Of a stretch of 64,000 nt of DNA, positions 8,847 to 17,220 are shown in pieces; the first letter of the stretch is position 1; each line of letters begins with the position of its first letter. The notes under the pieces are model-generated. The model had not been told where the DNA came from and did no database searches. It was given only the letters and a program-made list of their open reading frames with translations. This DNA comes from Levilactobacillus tongjiangensis (GTDB lineage Bacteria; Bacillota; Bacilli; Lactobacillales; Lactobacillaceae): the NCBI RefSeq assembly GCF_003946345.1, contig NZ_RHNY01000011.1, positions 1 through 64,000 on the forward strand. The letters are read 5' to 3'. The position numbers and the translations under genes were made by a program.

Positions 8847-10067
8847 ATGTGGTTTAACAATCTGAACACCGGCTTTGTGGTGGGCTACCCAATTTTCGTT
8901 TCCATTATTTGGATTACTGGGTGCCTATTCTCAGGCCTTTTAAGGCGTCATCAAGTACGCCCATCACTCAAGCTGACGACTGAACCATTCGTCTCGATAT
9001 TGGTTCCAGCTCATAACGAATCGGATACACTCCGATCGGCCGTCCAGTCCTTGGCTGAACTAGAATATGAAAAATACGAGGTCGTCCTGATCGACGACTG
9101 TAGTTCTGACGACACGCTGGCCATCATGCACGACTTAAAAATGCAGTGGGCCGACGAGTTGCCTATCACCGTTGTCGGCCTCCCCGTTAACCAGGGCAAG
9201 GCCAACGCGTTGAACCAGGGCTTAAAAGCAGCTAAGGGTGACTACTTAGTCGGTATCGATGCTGACTCCTTATTGGCTCCCGACGCTGTGACCCAACTCA
9301 TCACGACCCTGACCATGCAACCAGATTACGGGGCAGTCACTGGAAAACCAGTCGTCCGCAACCGGTCGAGCCTTTTAGGTCGTCTGCAGTTACTGGAGTA
9401 CGTCGGCGTGATCGATATCATCAAGAAAGCACAGGCCTACCTAACTGGGAGCATTACCACGGTATCTGGGGTAATTGTTGCCTTTCGTCGGTCAGCCTTA
9501 GAGGACGTCGGTGGGTGGAATCCGGCCGTGATGACCGAGGATATCGACATCACTTGGCGACTTTACCGGCACAACTGGCGAGTGGCCTACGAACCTCGCG
9601 CTGTTTGTTGGATTCTGGTTCCCGAACGCTTTCGTGGTTTGATCAAGCAACGTCAACGCTGGTCACGTGGGGGCCTAGAAGTCCTCTTCACCAACTGGCG
9701 TGGCTTCTACCGTAACCCATGGGGCCAACGCTTCCTGTTACTTGAAACGGTCATCAGTAACATTTGGGCTCTAATGACGGCGCTCAGTGTCCTGACCTAC
9801 ACCATCAAATTGATTTTTCTGCACGGCCTATCATTGGATGGAAACCTGCTATTGATCCTGTTGATTCTTAGTTTTGTACAGTTCACATTGGGCTTCTTGG
9901 CTTCTCAAGTCACGGCCAAACTGGCTGGGCCAGAACTGCTGCTGGTGCCCATCTACGTGCTGTACTACTGGATGATCAACTTGATCAGTTGTTTGGCCGC
10001 CATTTCCTCGTACATCATTGATCCCAAGCGCCGTGGCACTTGGCGTAGTCCGGATCGAGGTATTTAA
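8847..10067 (+). CDS. Family 2 glycosyltransferase, poly-N-acetylglucosamine synthase type
   Basis: A 406-residue processive membrane glycosyltransferase resembling IcaA/PgaC. One N-terminal membrane segment precedes a GT2 domain: ILVPAHNES at the start of the fold, IDDCSSDDT, the DxD-type motif GIDADS (about residue 139), the acceptor-site TEDID (about 230) and the QxxRW motif QRQRWSRGG (about 270). Several C-terminal membrane helices follow. GGGGGAG precedes the ATG. It is the first gene of a tight three-gene operon with an IcaD-like partner and a polysaccharide deacetylase, which together predict synthesis and partial de-N-acetylation of a beta-1,6-GlcNAc-type exopolysaccharide. The exact polymer is inference. 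Confidence 0.85.
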   Translation: MWFNNLNTGFVVGYPIFVSIIWITGCLFSGLLRRHQVRPSLKLTTEPFVSILVPAHNESDTLRSAVQSLAELEYEKYEVVLIDDCSSDDTLAIMHDLKMQWADELPITVVGLPVNQGKANALNQGLKAAKGDYLVGIDADSLLAPDAVTQLITTLTMQPDYGAVTGKPVVRNRSSLLGRLQLLEYVGVIDIIKKAQAYLTGSITTVSGVIVAFRRSALEDVGGWNPAVMTEDIDITWRLYRHNWRVAYEPRAVCWILVPERFRGLIKQRQRWSRGGLEVLFTNWRGFYRNPWGQRFLLLETVISNIWALMTALSVLTYTIKLIFLHGLSLDGNLLLILLILSFVQFTLGFLASQVTAKLAGPELLLVPIYVLYYWMINLISCLAAISSYIIDPKRRGTWRSPDRGI

Positions 10068-10069
10068 TT

Positions 10070-10366
10070 ATGAAAAAACAATCGAATTTTGATCCCGTCA
10101 TTCGTCACCAGACGGGGCACGTCAGCCACCTCGTCCGCATTATTATCTTAATTGCCCTGTGGGCTTTCGTTGCATTGGTCGTGTGCATGAACATTGCCTT
10201 CAAAATGGGAATCTACAGTGACAGCTTGGTCAGCATTTATTTACTGCTGAACCTGACACCACATGCAAACAACGGTTTTCTCATCTTGATTGGGTGCTTG
10301 CTGATTATTGTCCCTATCTACTGCATTTACCGCTGGATTCACATTAAAAAGGAGGGTCACGCATGA
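10070..10366 (+). CDS. Small two-helix membrane protein, IcaD/PgaD-like by position
   Basis: A 98-residue protein with two membrane segments (about residues 22-46 and 66-90) and a cytoplasmic basic N-terminus. It lies 2 bases after the glycosyltransferase and overlaps the following deacetylase by 4 bases (ATGA). Size, topology and position match IcaD/PgaD, the small partner needed for full activity of the PNAG synthase. Sequence similarity cannot be judged by eye, so the role is inferred from context. Confidence 0.6.
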   Translation: MKKQSNFDPVIRHQTGHVSHLVRIIILIALWAFVALVVCMNIAFKMGIYSDSLVSIYLLLNLTPHANNGFLILIGCLLIIVPIYCIYRWIHIKKEGHA

Positions 10367-11256
10367 CGCCCCGCTCACGAAAAGGCCTCTTGATTGGCCT
10401 CCTGATAGCCCTGGTCTTTGGCCTCGGTTGGACCTTCCAACGCCAAGCCGTTAAGTTACACAACACGGAAGAAAGCTATGCCCTACCCGCCCGCTTCCAA
10501 AAAGACCAGAACGGTATCATGGTCTTTTGTTACCACCGGGTTGTTAAGGGAACCGTGCCCACCCAAATCGCACAAAAGCTCTCAAATAACTCTCAACTAC
10601 ACGAATTCAACGTTCCTGCTAGCGAGTTTGCGGCACAGATGAAGGAATTACATGACAATCACGTCAAGATCATTTCATCCGAACAAATGACCCAAATGGT
10701 TGCGAGTCATCAACCGATCAAAGGCAAGTACGCCGTGCTTTCCTTTGATGATATTGACCGTAGTGTCTTGGACAACGCCGTACCCGTGATGAAAAAATAC
10801 AACTTTCCTTTCACAGCCTTCGTGATCACCGGGAACACCGGCCAATACCGTGAAGGTAGCCAAATGGCCACTTGGTCTCAGATCAAGGCGGCTAAGAAGC
10901 TGATGGGCGACAAGATGACGCTGGGCTTGCATACGCATAACCTGCATCATTTAACGGCTAAAATGGAACCCGTCTTCATGCAACCCCATTACCTAGGAAA
11001 GTTTGAACGGGACTTCCACCTATCTGCCAAGGAACTCAAAGCCCACACTGGTGTGACAGCGAACGCGTTCGCCTACCCCTATGGTGGTGGAACGACGCAA
11101 ATCAACAACTTCCTGGCTCATCAACAATTGAACTGGGTGGCTACGCTGGATTCTGGTATCGTCACCAGCCAAACCAATCTGAATGAGACGCCACGGTTGA
11201 TTGTTAACCACGAAAGTTGGCCGTCCATCATCAAATGGTTGAAAACCAGTAAGTAA
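10363..11256 (+). CDS. Membrane-anchored polysaccharide deacetylase (IcaB-like)
   Basis: A 297-residue protein with an N-terminal membrane anchor (about residues 9-24) and an extracytoplasmic NodB-type deacetylase domain. Metal-ligand motifs are visible: FDDID (about residue 128) and LHTHNLHH (about 187-194, the HxxxH region), with AYPYGG further on. Such enzymes remove acetyl groups from beta-1,6-GlcNAc polymer outside the cell, giving positive charge for surface retention. AAGGAGGG precedes the ATG; the start overlaps the stop of the preceding gene. No icaC-type transporter/acyltransferase gene is present here. Confidence 0.85.
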   Translation: MTPRSRKGLLIGLLIALVFGLGWTFQRQAVKLHNTEESYALPARFQKDQNGIMVFCYHRVVKGTVPTQIAQKLSNNSQLHEFNVPASEFAAQMKELHDNHVKIISSEQMTQMVASHQPIKGKYAVLSFDDIDRSVLDNAVPVMKKYNFPFTAFVITGNTGQYREGSQMATWSQIKAAKKLMGDKMTLGLHTHNLHHLTAKMEPVFMQPHYLGKFERDFHLSAKELKAHTGVTANAFAYPYGGGTTQINNFLAHQQLNWVATLDSGIVTSQTNLNETPRLIVNHESWPSIIKWLKTSK

Positions 11257-11273
11257 GCCTGATGATACGCCCA

Positions 11274-11312
11274 AGAGCTAGGTATGAAATCACTCATACC
11301 TAGCTCTTTTTT
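11274..11312 (+). terminator. Terminator of exopolysaccharide operon
   Basis: Perfect 14-base arms AGAGCTAGGTATGA and complement with a 6-base loop and seven T residues. Confidence 0.9.
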
Positions 11313-11480
11313 TACGGCTTAAAGGTTGTTATAACACCAATATTAACTTGTGTATTCTTCCACCATACCGGCCGCCAGTTATGGGCTGGAAAATGACGGT
11401 CTCATAGTTTCCACCAAGTCTGTTCTTGGTCTATTTCGTAAACCTAAAATTAATCAGTTAGAGATCCCCGACCTTTTTGA

Positions 11481-12479
11481 TTAACTAATTTTAAGGATGA
11501 TTTTTCCGCGAGCGTGTCCGTTCTTAGCGTAAGCTAGCGCACGATTCAGTTCATAAAAATTAAAGCTGCGATCGATAATTGGGCGCAATTGCTCCTGTTC
11601 TATCAAGCGCGTTAATTCTGCCAGCTCAGTACCACTGGGCCACATGAAGAGGAAACGGTAGGCTACCTGTGTCTGCTTTTCCACGTGATTTAGCCGATGC
11701 GTTGCTAGTCTGAAGAGGGCACGTTTCCATCGTGGGAGACCATATGCCTTTGCAAAACGGGCATTAGGCAAACCGGAGATGCTGACCACCTGGCCGCCTG
11801 GCTTGACGATTGAGAAGGCTTGCTCGAGATTTTTTCCACCTAGAGTATCAAACACAGCGTCGTAATCCGTCAGCGCATCCGCAAAGTTTTCAGTATGGTA
11901 ATCGATGACGCGGTCGGCGCCCAACTTGCGAACGAGATCGAAATTTCGCGGGCTGGTTGTGGTCGCGACAATGGCACCGAGGCGCTTGGCCAAATGAATG
12001 GCTACTGTGCCAATGCCCCCCGAACCGGCTTGAATCAGTACGTGTTGGCCAGGTTTAATTTGTAGGATATCGTGGAGCGCCTGATAACTCGTCAAACCGA
12101 CTAGTGGCATTGCAGCAGCCTCCTTGAAGCTGAGGTTGCGGGGCTTTAAGGCGATATCGGTAGCATCGACCGCCAAGTATTCTGCGAAGGTCCCAATCCG
12201 GTTCTTACGAGGCCGACCGTACACGGCGTCGCCAATCCTAAAGGTTGTGACGTCGGTGCCCACAGCCACTACTTCGCCGGCAAAATCACTGCCGATGATC
12301 AGTGGCATCTGGTAGGGTAGTAATATTTTTAGGCCACCTGCCATCGTTTTCAGGTCGATGGGGTTGATACTGGCTGCTTTGATTTTGACTAGCACGTCGG
12401 TTGGTTGCGGCGTAGGCATGGCGACGGTCTTGATGTTGGGTATGGCTTGCTGATAGTGAGTAATTACGGCGGCTTTCAT
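11481..12479 (-). CDS. Zinc-independent MDR-family NADP-dependent oxidoreductase (quinone oxidoreductase-like)
   Basis: A medium-chain dehydrogenase/reductase of about 332 residues. The GroES-like N-terminal domain contains the segment GSDFAGEVVAVG and the nucleotide-binding domain has QAGSGGIGTVAIHLAK (about residues 140-155). The cysteine/histidine set of zinc alcohol dehydrogenases is absent, so it fits the quinone-oxidoreductase branch. The ATG at 12479 begins the typical MKAAV start; a GTG eight codons earlier (12503) is possible and neither has a strong ribosome binding site. It is divergent from an ArsR regulator with which it shares a 190-base promoter region, so it is probably controlled by it. 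Confidence 0.85.
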   Translation of the reverse strand: MKAAVITHYQQAIPNIKTVAMPTPQPTDVLVKIKAASINPIDLKTMAGGLKILLPYQMPLIIGSDFAGEVVAVGTDVTTFRIGDAVYGRPRKNRIGTFAEYLAVDATDIALKPRNLSFKEAAAMPLVGLTSYQALHDILQIKPGQHVLIQAGSGGIGTVAIHLAKRLGAIVATTTSPRNFDLVRKLGADRVIDYHTENFADALTDYDAVFDTLGGKNLEQAFSIVKPGGQVVSISGLPNARFAKAYGLPRWKRALFRLATHRLNHVEKQTQVAYRFLFMWPSGTELAELTRLIEQEQLRPIIDRSFNFYELNRALAYAKNGHARGKIILKIS

Positions 12480-12544
12480 AGTTTTGAACACGCTGTTTCG
12501 CACTCTTTTCCGTTTATATTTTTGAACGATTAAAAACCATATTA

Positions 12545-12645
12545 CATAATTGGTTTAAAAATGTCAACGAATATGTTTGAGACTGATCATTGCTACATCA
12601 AAGTTGACAGAGAGACGATAGCATGGTTTAATGGTTTAAAACAAT
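12545..12645. promoter_or_regulatory. Shared divergent promoter region with GGTTTAA repeats
   Basis: The motif TGGTTTAA occurs at about 12552, 12624 and 12632, the last two in direct tandem, between the divergent dehydrogenase and ArsR genes. These may be regulator binding sites; this is inference. Confidence 0.35.
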
Positions 12646-12665
12646 AAACGACCAGGTGATATAAA

Positions 12666-13004
12666 TTGTCAAATTTAACCAAGTTGAAACACGAGTTCAC
12701 GCGCTCTAGCGACTTTCTAGTCGCACTGGGAGATCAGAAGCGTCAAGCGATTATCATTGCGCTACTGGATCAGAAGGTTATCCATCGAGGTCTTCAGGTT
12801 ACCGACCTCATCGGCGTCACAGGGCTCTCACGGCCAGCCGTGTCACACCATCTCAAAATTTTAAAGGACGTTCAGCTCGTCGACTATCGACGGGAAGGGA
12901 CGAGGAACTTCTACTATCTCACGCATCAGACCAAAGCCATTGATCAATTGAAGACCCTCTTAGATCACGTTACGGAGACGATGATATGCAATCAAAAACT
13001 TTAA
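12666..13004 (+). CDS. ArsR-family winged-helix regulator
   Basis: A 112-residue regulator with an HTH at GLSRPAVSHHLKILKDV (about residues 57-73) and a wing YRREGTRNFYYLT, the ArsR/SmtB pattern. No cysteine pair or alpha-5 histidine cluster for metal is seen, so it probably senses something else. The start is TTG at 12666, preceded by CAGGTGAT. Its end overlaps the start of the DJ-1/PfpI gene by 19 bases, and it is divergent from the MDR oxidoreductase, suggesting a small electrophile- or redox-response unit (inference). Confidence 0.85.
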   Translation: MSNLTKLKHEFTRSSDFLVALGDQKRQAIIIALLDQKVIHRGLQVTDLIGVTGLSRPAVSHHLKILKDVQLVDYRREGTRNFYYLTHQTKAIDQLKTLLDHVTETMICNQKL

Positions 13005-13681
13005 AGAAAATCCTAATTGTACTTACAAATACGACACGCTATGGCAATACGACCGACCCGACTGGATTGTGGCTGGGTGAAGCGACCGAATTTGCCCTGA
13101 TTCTGCAGCAGGCCGGCTATCAGATCGATTATGTTAGTCCTAAGGGCGGCTTCATACCGCTGGATCCGCGTAGCATGAAATACACAGACAGCGAAATTAT
13201 GGCGTTCTATGAGACTGCCGACTTCCAACAGCGGGCGTTAACCCATTCACTAGCACCAACGCAGGTTGACCCGGCGGATTACGCCGCAATTTACTATGCT
13301 GGCGGTCATGGTGTCATGTGGGATTTTCTCGACAATAAACCGCTCCAGAGCCTCGCAGCCAGTATCTATGCCAATGGTGGTTACGTTACCGCCGTCTGTC
13401 ACGGGATTGCTGGACTCCTAAACATTCAAACGGCATCCGGCGAATATTTGATTGCTAACCGCAACGTCACCGGGTTTACCAAGTCTGAGGAAATTTTGGC
13501 AGGCAAGCAATCAGTCGTTCCATTTTTCAATCAAACAGTTGCTGAACAACGTGGAGCGACCTTCATGAAGCGCCGTGCCTACAAGGAATATGCCGTTCAG
13601 GATGGCCATCTGATTACCGGTCAGAATCCCTTTTCGGCCAAGGCAGTCGCCCGGTTGTTGGTCCAAAATTTAGCAAAATAA
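12986..13681 (+). CDS. DJ-1/PfpI family protein
   Basis: A 231-residue class I glutamine-amidotransferase-fold protein. The nucleophile elbow is visible as VTAVCHGIAG (Cys about residue 138) and the acidic residue and GGHG segment precede it (YYAGGHGVMWDF). Size and motifs match the Hsp31-like/glyoxalase III-like branch, cytoplasmic enzymes that detoxify methylglyoxal or act as chaperones. CGGAGACGATGAT precedes the ATG at 12986, and translation is coupled to the overlapping ArsR gene. Confidence 0.85.
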   Translation: MQSKTLKKILIVLTNTTRYGNTTDPTGLWLGEATEFALILQQAGYQIDYVSPKGGFIPLDPRSMKYTDSEIMAFYETADFQQRALTHSLAPTQVDPADYAAIYYAGGHGVMWDFLDNKPLQSLAASIYANGGYVTAVCHGIAGLLNIQTASGEYLIANRNVTGFTKSEEILAGKQSVVPFFNQTVAEQRGATFMKRRAYKEYAVQDGHLITGQNPFSAKAVARLLVQNLAK

Positions 13682-13775
13682 ACCATCTTCGGATGACAAA
13701 TCTAGTTAATTTTCAATACAACGCGGTACCAAGTCCGTATTTCCCTAGATTTATACTTAACTAAGGGTAAGAACG

Positions 13776-13830
13776 GTGTGGACACAACTTGAAGCCTCGA
13801 AAGTTCCGAGTCTACAAGCTTGGTCATCAT
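13776..13830 (-). repeat. Class II folded repeat, internal remnant
   Basis: Matches the interior of the class II copy at 15579-15740 in reverse orientation (GACACAACTTGAAGCCTCG, then GAGTCTACAAGCTTGG). Both outer arms are missing. The rest of 13682-13917 holds nothing recognisable. Confidence 0.5.
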
Positions 13831-13917
13831 GAGTGGCTCAACTCCCCCCTGTCTGCGGTAATCATGTTCCACCACAAACAGAGCCGCAGTGCGACCAATT
13901 TAACTAGTTGATGATTA

Positions 13918-13962
13918 AAAACCGGGTCCCCGCCAAAGGTGCGAGAACCCGATTTTTATTTT
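13918..13962 (-). terminator. Terminator of NCS1 permease gene
   Basis: Arms ATCGGGTTCTCGC and GCGGGGACCCGGTT (imperfect) on the minus strand, followed by TTTTTAATC; A-run on the other side makes it possibly bidirectional. Confidence 0.7.
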
Positions 13963-14027
13963 TATTAAGCCTGGTAACCAGCTTGGCCTTCACCAAAAAC
14001 CTCGCTGAGTTACACAGTTTTAAACAC

Positions 14028-15431
14028 TTATTTTGCTGGAACCGCCCGTGACCGGGTTGCTCGCATCAAGAACCAGTAGATGACCGCCGTAATGGCCATC
14101 GCAATAAACGTTGCACCAACGGTATTGGCAATCGCTGGGACCTGCTTTAGTCCCCAGTAAGAGACGACCCCCAGAATCCAACTGATAACCGCCAGCCAAT
14201 TAATCCCGTGCGTATACCAGTATGCCCCACGGACTTTCGTAAACTCACCTAGTTGATACTGCTTGCGCTTCAAGAAGAAGTAATCAACCAAGAAGATGGC
14301 AATCTCTGGTCCCAAGAACATGCCAATCCCATCCAAGAACGTCTCAAATACGTCCAAGAAACTGGCCAGATATACCGGAATAAAGGTTACCAGTGTGGCC
14401 GTTAACGTCACAATCCACAGACTAACATTCAACGACAACCGATGCGTCATGTTTGTCAGCGCCGACCCCGCTGACATCAAGTTGACCGCGTTGGCCGTGG
14501 TACTGGTCAAAACAATAACCAACAGTGCAATGATGCCTAAGCCTAATTTAGCAGCGACCGTACTGGGGTCAGAGTTATTCGGGTCGAAATGGTTCAGCGA
14601 AACCGCCGTCCCAATCGTGGCGAACAACCCAATGAACGCGAACCAGAAGAGGCCAAAGTTAGCCCCCAGGAAGGAATAGGTCGTCGCTGCCGACTTCTTA
14701 GCCGTGAACCGACTAAAGTCAGAGGCCGCCGTTACCCAGGCTAGGTTGAACGCCGCTAGTGTATCAGCCGCAACTCCCGATGACATCCGCAGGCTGTGTG
14801 GCGGCCGCCAGGACACAATGTCGTGGAAGGAGACGGTTTGAAAGACGACCACCGATTCCCACAAGACAAAGATGACAACCAACACTATGCCGACCCGTTC
14901 GATCATCCGCACAGACTTTTCCCCAACCGAAATGCTCAATAAATGCAGGATACTCATAATAATGATACCAACGATCAGGCCAAACGTCCCACCTGGCTTG
15001 CCGTAAAGTGGCCAGCCAAATAATTCCCCAAAGATATAGCTGATCGACGTCGCCGCAATAAAAGTGTTCACTGCAGCCCACCCAATGAATTGAATCACGT
15101 TGATTACAGAAGGAATGAAACTCCCCCGTAATCCAAACGATGCCCGGGTCAGTGCCATGGCTGGCACGCCGGTCCGATAACCCATGTAACTCGCAACTGC
15201 GAGCAAAGCATAAGAAATCAGTCCCACAATCACCAACGTGGTCGACGCTGTTAGAAACCCACAGGCGGCAATGACTCCCCCAATGTACCAGGTCCCATTG
15301 TTCGCGTTAGCCCCGATCCACGTTGCAAATAAGTCCCAGTTAGACATCCGCCGATGAGCCAGCGGAATCGATTCGACCCGACCAAACTCAGCCGGGCCTT
15401 TGTTGCCAGAAGCTTTCAGGTCTTGTGCCAT
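14028..15431 (-). CDS. NCS1-family purine/cytosine permease (CodB-like)
   Basis: A 467-residue membrane protein with about twelve hydrophobic helices. The N-terminal segment SNWDLFATWIGANANNGTW is characteristic of the NCS1 nucleobase:cation symporter family. AAAGGTGAG lies 5 bases before the ATG. The upstream gene on the same strand is nucleoside deoxyribosyltransferase, 321 bases away with a class II repeat between, so a nucleobase salvage unit is plausible: the permease brings in bases and the transferase exchanges them on deoxyribose. The substrate (cytosine, uracil, purine or related) cannot be settled by eye. Confidence 0.85.
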   Translation of the reverse strand: MAQDLKASGNKGPAEFGRVESIPLAHRRMSNWDLFATWIGANANNGTWYIGGVIAACGFLTASTTLVIVGLISYALLAVASYMGYRTGVPAMALTRASFGLRGSFIPSVINVIQFIGWAAVNTFIAATSISYIFGELFGWPLYGKPGGTFGLIVGIIIMSILHLLSISVGEKSVRMIERVGIVLVVIFVLWESVVVFQTVSFHDIVSWRPPHSLRMSSGVAADTLAAFNLAWVTAASDFSRFTAKKSAATTYSFLGANFGLFWFAFIGLFATIGTAVSLNHFDPNNSDPSTVAAKLGLGIIALLVIVLTSTTANAVNLMSAGSALTNMTHRLSLNVSLWIVTLTATLVTFIPVYLASFLDVFETFLDGIGMFLGPEIAIFLVDYFFLKRKQYQLGEFTKVRGAYWYTHGINWLAVISWILGVVSYWGLKQVPAIANTVGATFIAMAITAVIYWFLMRATRSRAVPAK

Positions 15432-15578
15432 GGATTCTCACCTTTCACTTTAGTTCTTCGAAGCTGTCCCTAACTGCCACGCTACACATTGATTGTCAGA
15501 TTCACAATTGATGTCACTAGCTTAGTTAACTCACATGACTGAGCCGTATCCAGTCAAAGACGTCATATCAAACGTCCT

Positions 15579-15740
15579 GCCGAGAGGGTTCGCAACATGG
15601 GCTCAGGCGCCTCGTTGTTCTAAATCGCGGTGATCTTTACCGAGACTTAAAACAAGGCTAAGCTTTAAGACTCACGCCTTTTAGTGAGGCTTAAAGTTGT
15701 GCCGGCGCCGTTCCAGTCCATGTTGCGAACCCGGCAAGGC
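15579..15740 (+). repeat. Class II folded repeat, copy B
   Basis: Near-perfect outer arms GGGTTCGCAACATGG (15586-15600) and CCATGTTGCGAACCC (15718-15732) bracketed by GCCGAGAG and CGGCAAGGC. Interior shows the conserved TCAGGCGCCTCGTTGTTCT, AAGCTTTAAGAC and GTTCCAGTCC. It fills most of the gap between the permease and deoxyribosyltransferase genes. Confidence 0.8.
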
Positions 15741-15752
15741 AAGCACGTTTAA

Positions 15753-16193
15753 TTAAAGGATTTCACCGACGAATTCACCAGGGGTCATCTGATTAAAATC
15801 ATACGTCTCAAAGTCGGCAACGTTCTTGGTATACCAGTGCATGCTTTCGGTAATCATCAGGTTGACCGCTTCGTTCTTTTCCTGCAGGGCTAGGATTGGT
15901 TTATCGCTCATCGTAGCAACGCCCAATTCGTAGGCCGTGCCGGAGTCTAAGTTCTTTGCCTCGAAGTCAATGACCGTCACAATCACGTCCGCTGCAGCAA
16001 TTTGCCCCATATCGCGGTGGAAAATTTCTGTGGCCCACGGCTTCGTGAACTGTTCATGCTCAGCATCTTGATGCAACCGGGGTGAATAAAAATCTGTCAC
16101 CGTCGGATTGGCTTCCAAAGCGGCCTCCAAGCGTTTCACCCGGTCGACCTGTTCGGGACTAAAGAACGGACTTGCTACATAAATCTGTGCCAT
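15753..16193 (-). CDS. ndt: Nucleoside 2-deoxyribosyltransferase
   Basis: A 146-residue cytoplasmic enzyme that transfers deoxyribose between bases in salvage. Family features: IYVASPFFSPEQ at the N-terminus (substrate-binding loop), and GTAYELGVA (about residues 82-90) with the catalytic glutamate. Slightly shorter than the well-known lactobacillar enzymes of near 158 residues. GGAGGAG precedes the ATG at 16193. A leader with PyrR-type binding loop and terminator lies directly upstream, predicting repression by UMP/UTP. The NCS1 permease gene follows downstream. Confidence 0.9.
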   Translation of the reverse strand: MAQIYVASPFFSPEQVDRVKRLEAALEANPTVTDFYSPRLHQDAEHEQFTKPWATEIFHRDMGQIAAADVIVTVIDFEAKNLDSGTAYELGVATMSDKPILALQEKNEAVNLMITESMHWYTKNVADFETYDFNQMTPGEFVGEIL

Positions 16194-16235
16194 GTATAAA
16201 ACTCCTCCATCGTTTGTCTTTCAACCAATTGGCCA

Positions 16236-16345
16236 TGAAAAAAGCGGCCAAATTCCGCAAGGATTCAGGCCGCTAGGTGCATGCCAAGGGCATACTTCCA
16301 CCGAACCTTTGTTAGCCTCACGGGACTAAGTTAAAAGGACTATTT
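16236..16345 (-). promoter_or_regulatory. PyrR-type attenuator leader before ndt
   Basis: On the minus strand the segment AGTCCCGTGAGGCTAACAAA (about 16330-16311) matches the PyrR-binding loop pattern AGUCCNGNGAGGCU known from pyr operon leaders. It is followed about 35 bases on by a terminator: AGCGGCC/GGCCGCT arms (about 16276-16248) and a T-run at 16245-16240. The gene after it is ndt rather than a pyr biosynthesis gene, which is uncommon. Assignment rests on motif plus terminator; PyrR itself is not in the window. Confidence 0.65.
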
Positions 16346-16379
16346 GGTTGTTGTTAGGTATTATACGGGGCCAAAAAGT

Positions 16380-16743
16380 ATCCGTCAATCACCATTCAGT
16401 ATAATTAGGTTGAGGTTAACCGTTACACTCTGCAGACGCCATGGCTTGTCAATTTTTTAATTTTTATTTTAATCACGCCGGTCGGTTAACTAATCGTGCT
16501 TGCCATTAATCCACTTCAGAAAAAAAATTTCTCTTTCCCTTGGCAGCCAGGCTAACTTTGAACAGAGTTACGGTCTTCTCTGTCTCAAGTCATTTGCCAT
16601 CCGCATCAATTTGCTTTGAGTTCAACAATTAGTCCCGCCATGAGTCCATCTACGGTGCTCGTCAAGGCGGTCACTAGGGTTCAACTTGTCAGGGCTACGG
16701 TCAGTTGCTACACTGGAAATAACTCAGGAGAGGAGTTTCATCT
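16380..16743. other. Intergenic region, no gene seen
   Basis: Contains a very AT-rich run near 16455-16485 and a ribosome binding site AGGAGAGGAG just before 16744. Probably carries divergent promoters for ndt and the PH-domain operon. No coding frame is supported. Confidence 0.4.
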
Positions 16744-17220
16744 ATGACATCAACGACCCACCATCTACCACCCCGCATCAAGCTGATCTGGGGGCTCAGC
16801 GCACTGGGGAGCTGCGCCGCGCTCGTGGTTATCACCGCCCTACTGTGGTTGACCTACCGGTACTGGGACTGGCCCCTTTGGATCACCATCGTTGGCCTCA
16901 TCATCACCCTTGCCGAACCGCTCATCGAGGCGGGACTGATTCCATACCGCTATCGCTTTACGCGCTACCAAATATCAGATTTAGCCGTCGAAATGCAGGC
17001 CGGCTTCATCTTTCAAAAACGGGTGGCGATTCCAATTGCCCGCGTACAAAACGTCACGTTAAAGGCTGGTCCCCTCCTCCAGTGGCAAAAGTTGACGGCG
17101 GTTTCAATTGCAACCGCCTCGACCAACCACAATATTGAGGGACTAGAATTAGCTGAAGCCGAACAACTCCGGGAACAAATCATGCGGCTCGCACAGGAGG
17201 CCCGCCATGACAACGCCTAG
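16744..17220 (+). CDS. PH-domain membrane protein, YdbS-like
   Basis: A 158-residue protein with two N-terminal membrane helices (about residues 15-37 and 42-62) followed by a bacterial PH (bPH2) domain with the pattern RYRFTRYQISDLAVEMQ, then PIARVQNVTLKAGPLLQ. Paired YdbS/YdbT-type proteins lie together in many Firmicutes; function is unknown but linked to the membrane and stress. AGGAGAGGAG precedes the ATG. The stop overlaps the start of the next gene by 14 bases. Confidence 0.85.
   Translation: MTSTTHHLPPRIKLIWGLSALGSCAALVVITALLWLTYRYWDWPLWITIVGLIITLAEPLIEAGLIPYRYRFTRYQISDLAVEMQAGFIFQKRVAIPIARVQNVTLKAGPLLQWQKLTAVSIATASTNHNIEGLELAEAEQLREQIMRLAQEARHDNA

Noticed and set aside
16686-17138. 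150-codon frame overlapping the YdbS-like gene
   Set aside because: It is a frame shadow; the 158-residue frame has the ribosome binding site, membrane helices and PH motifs.
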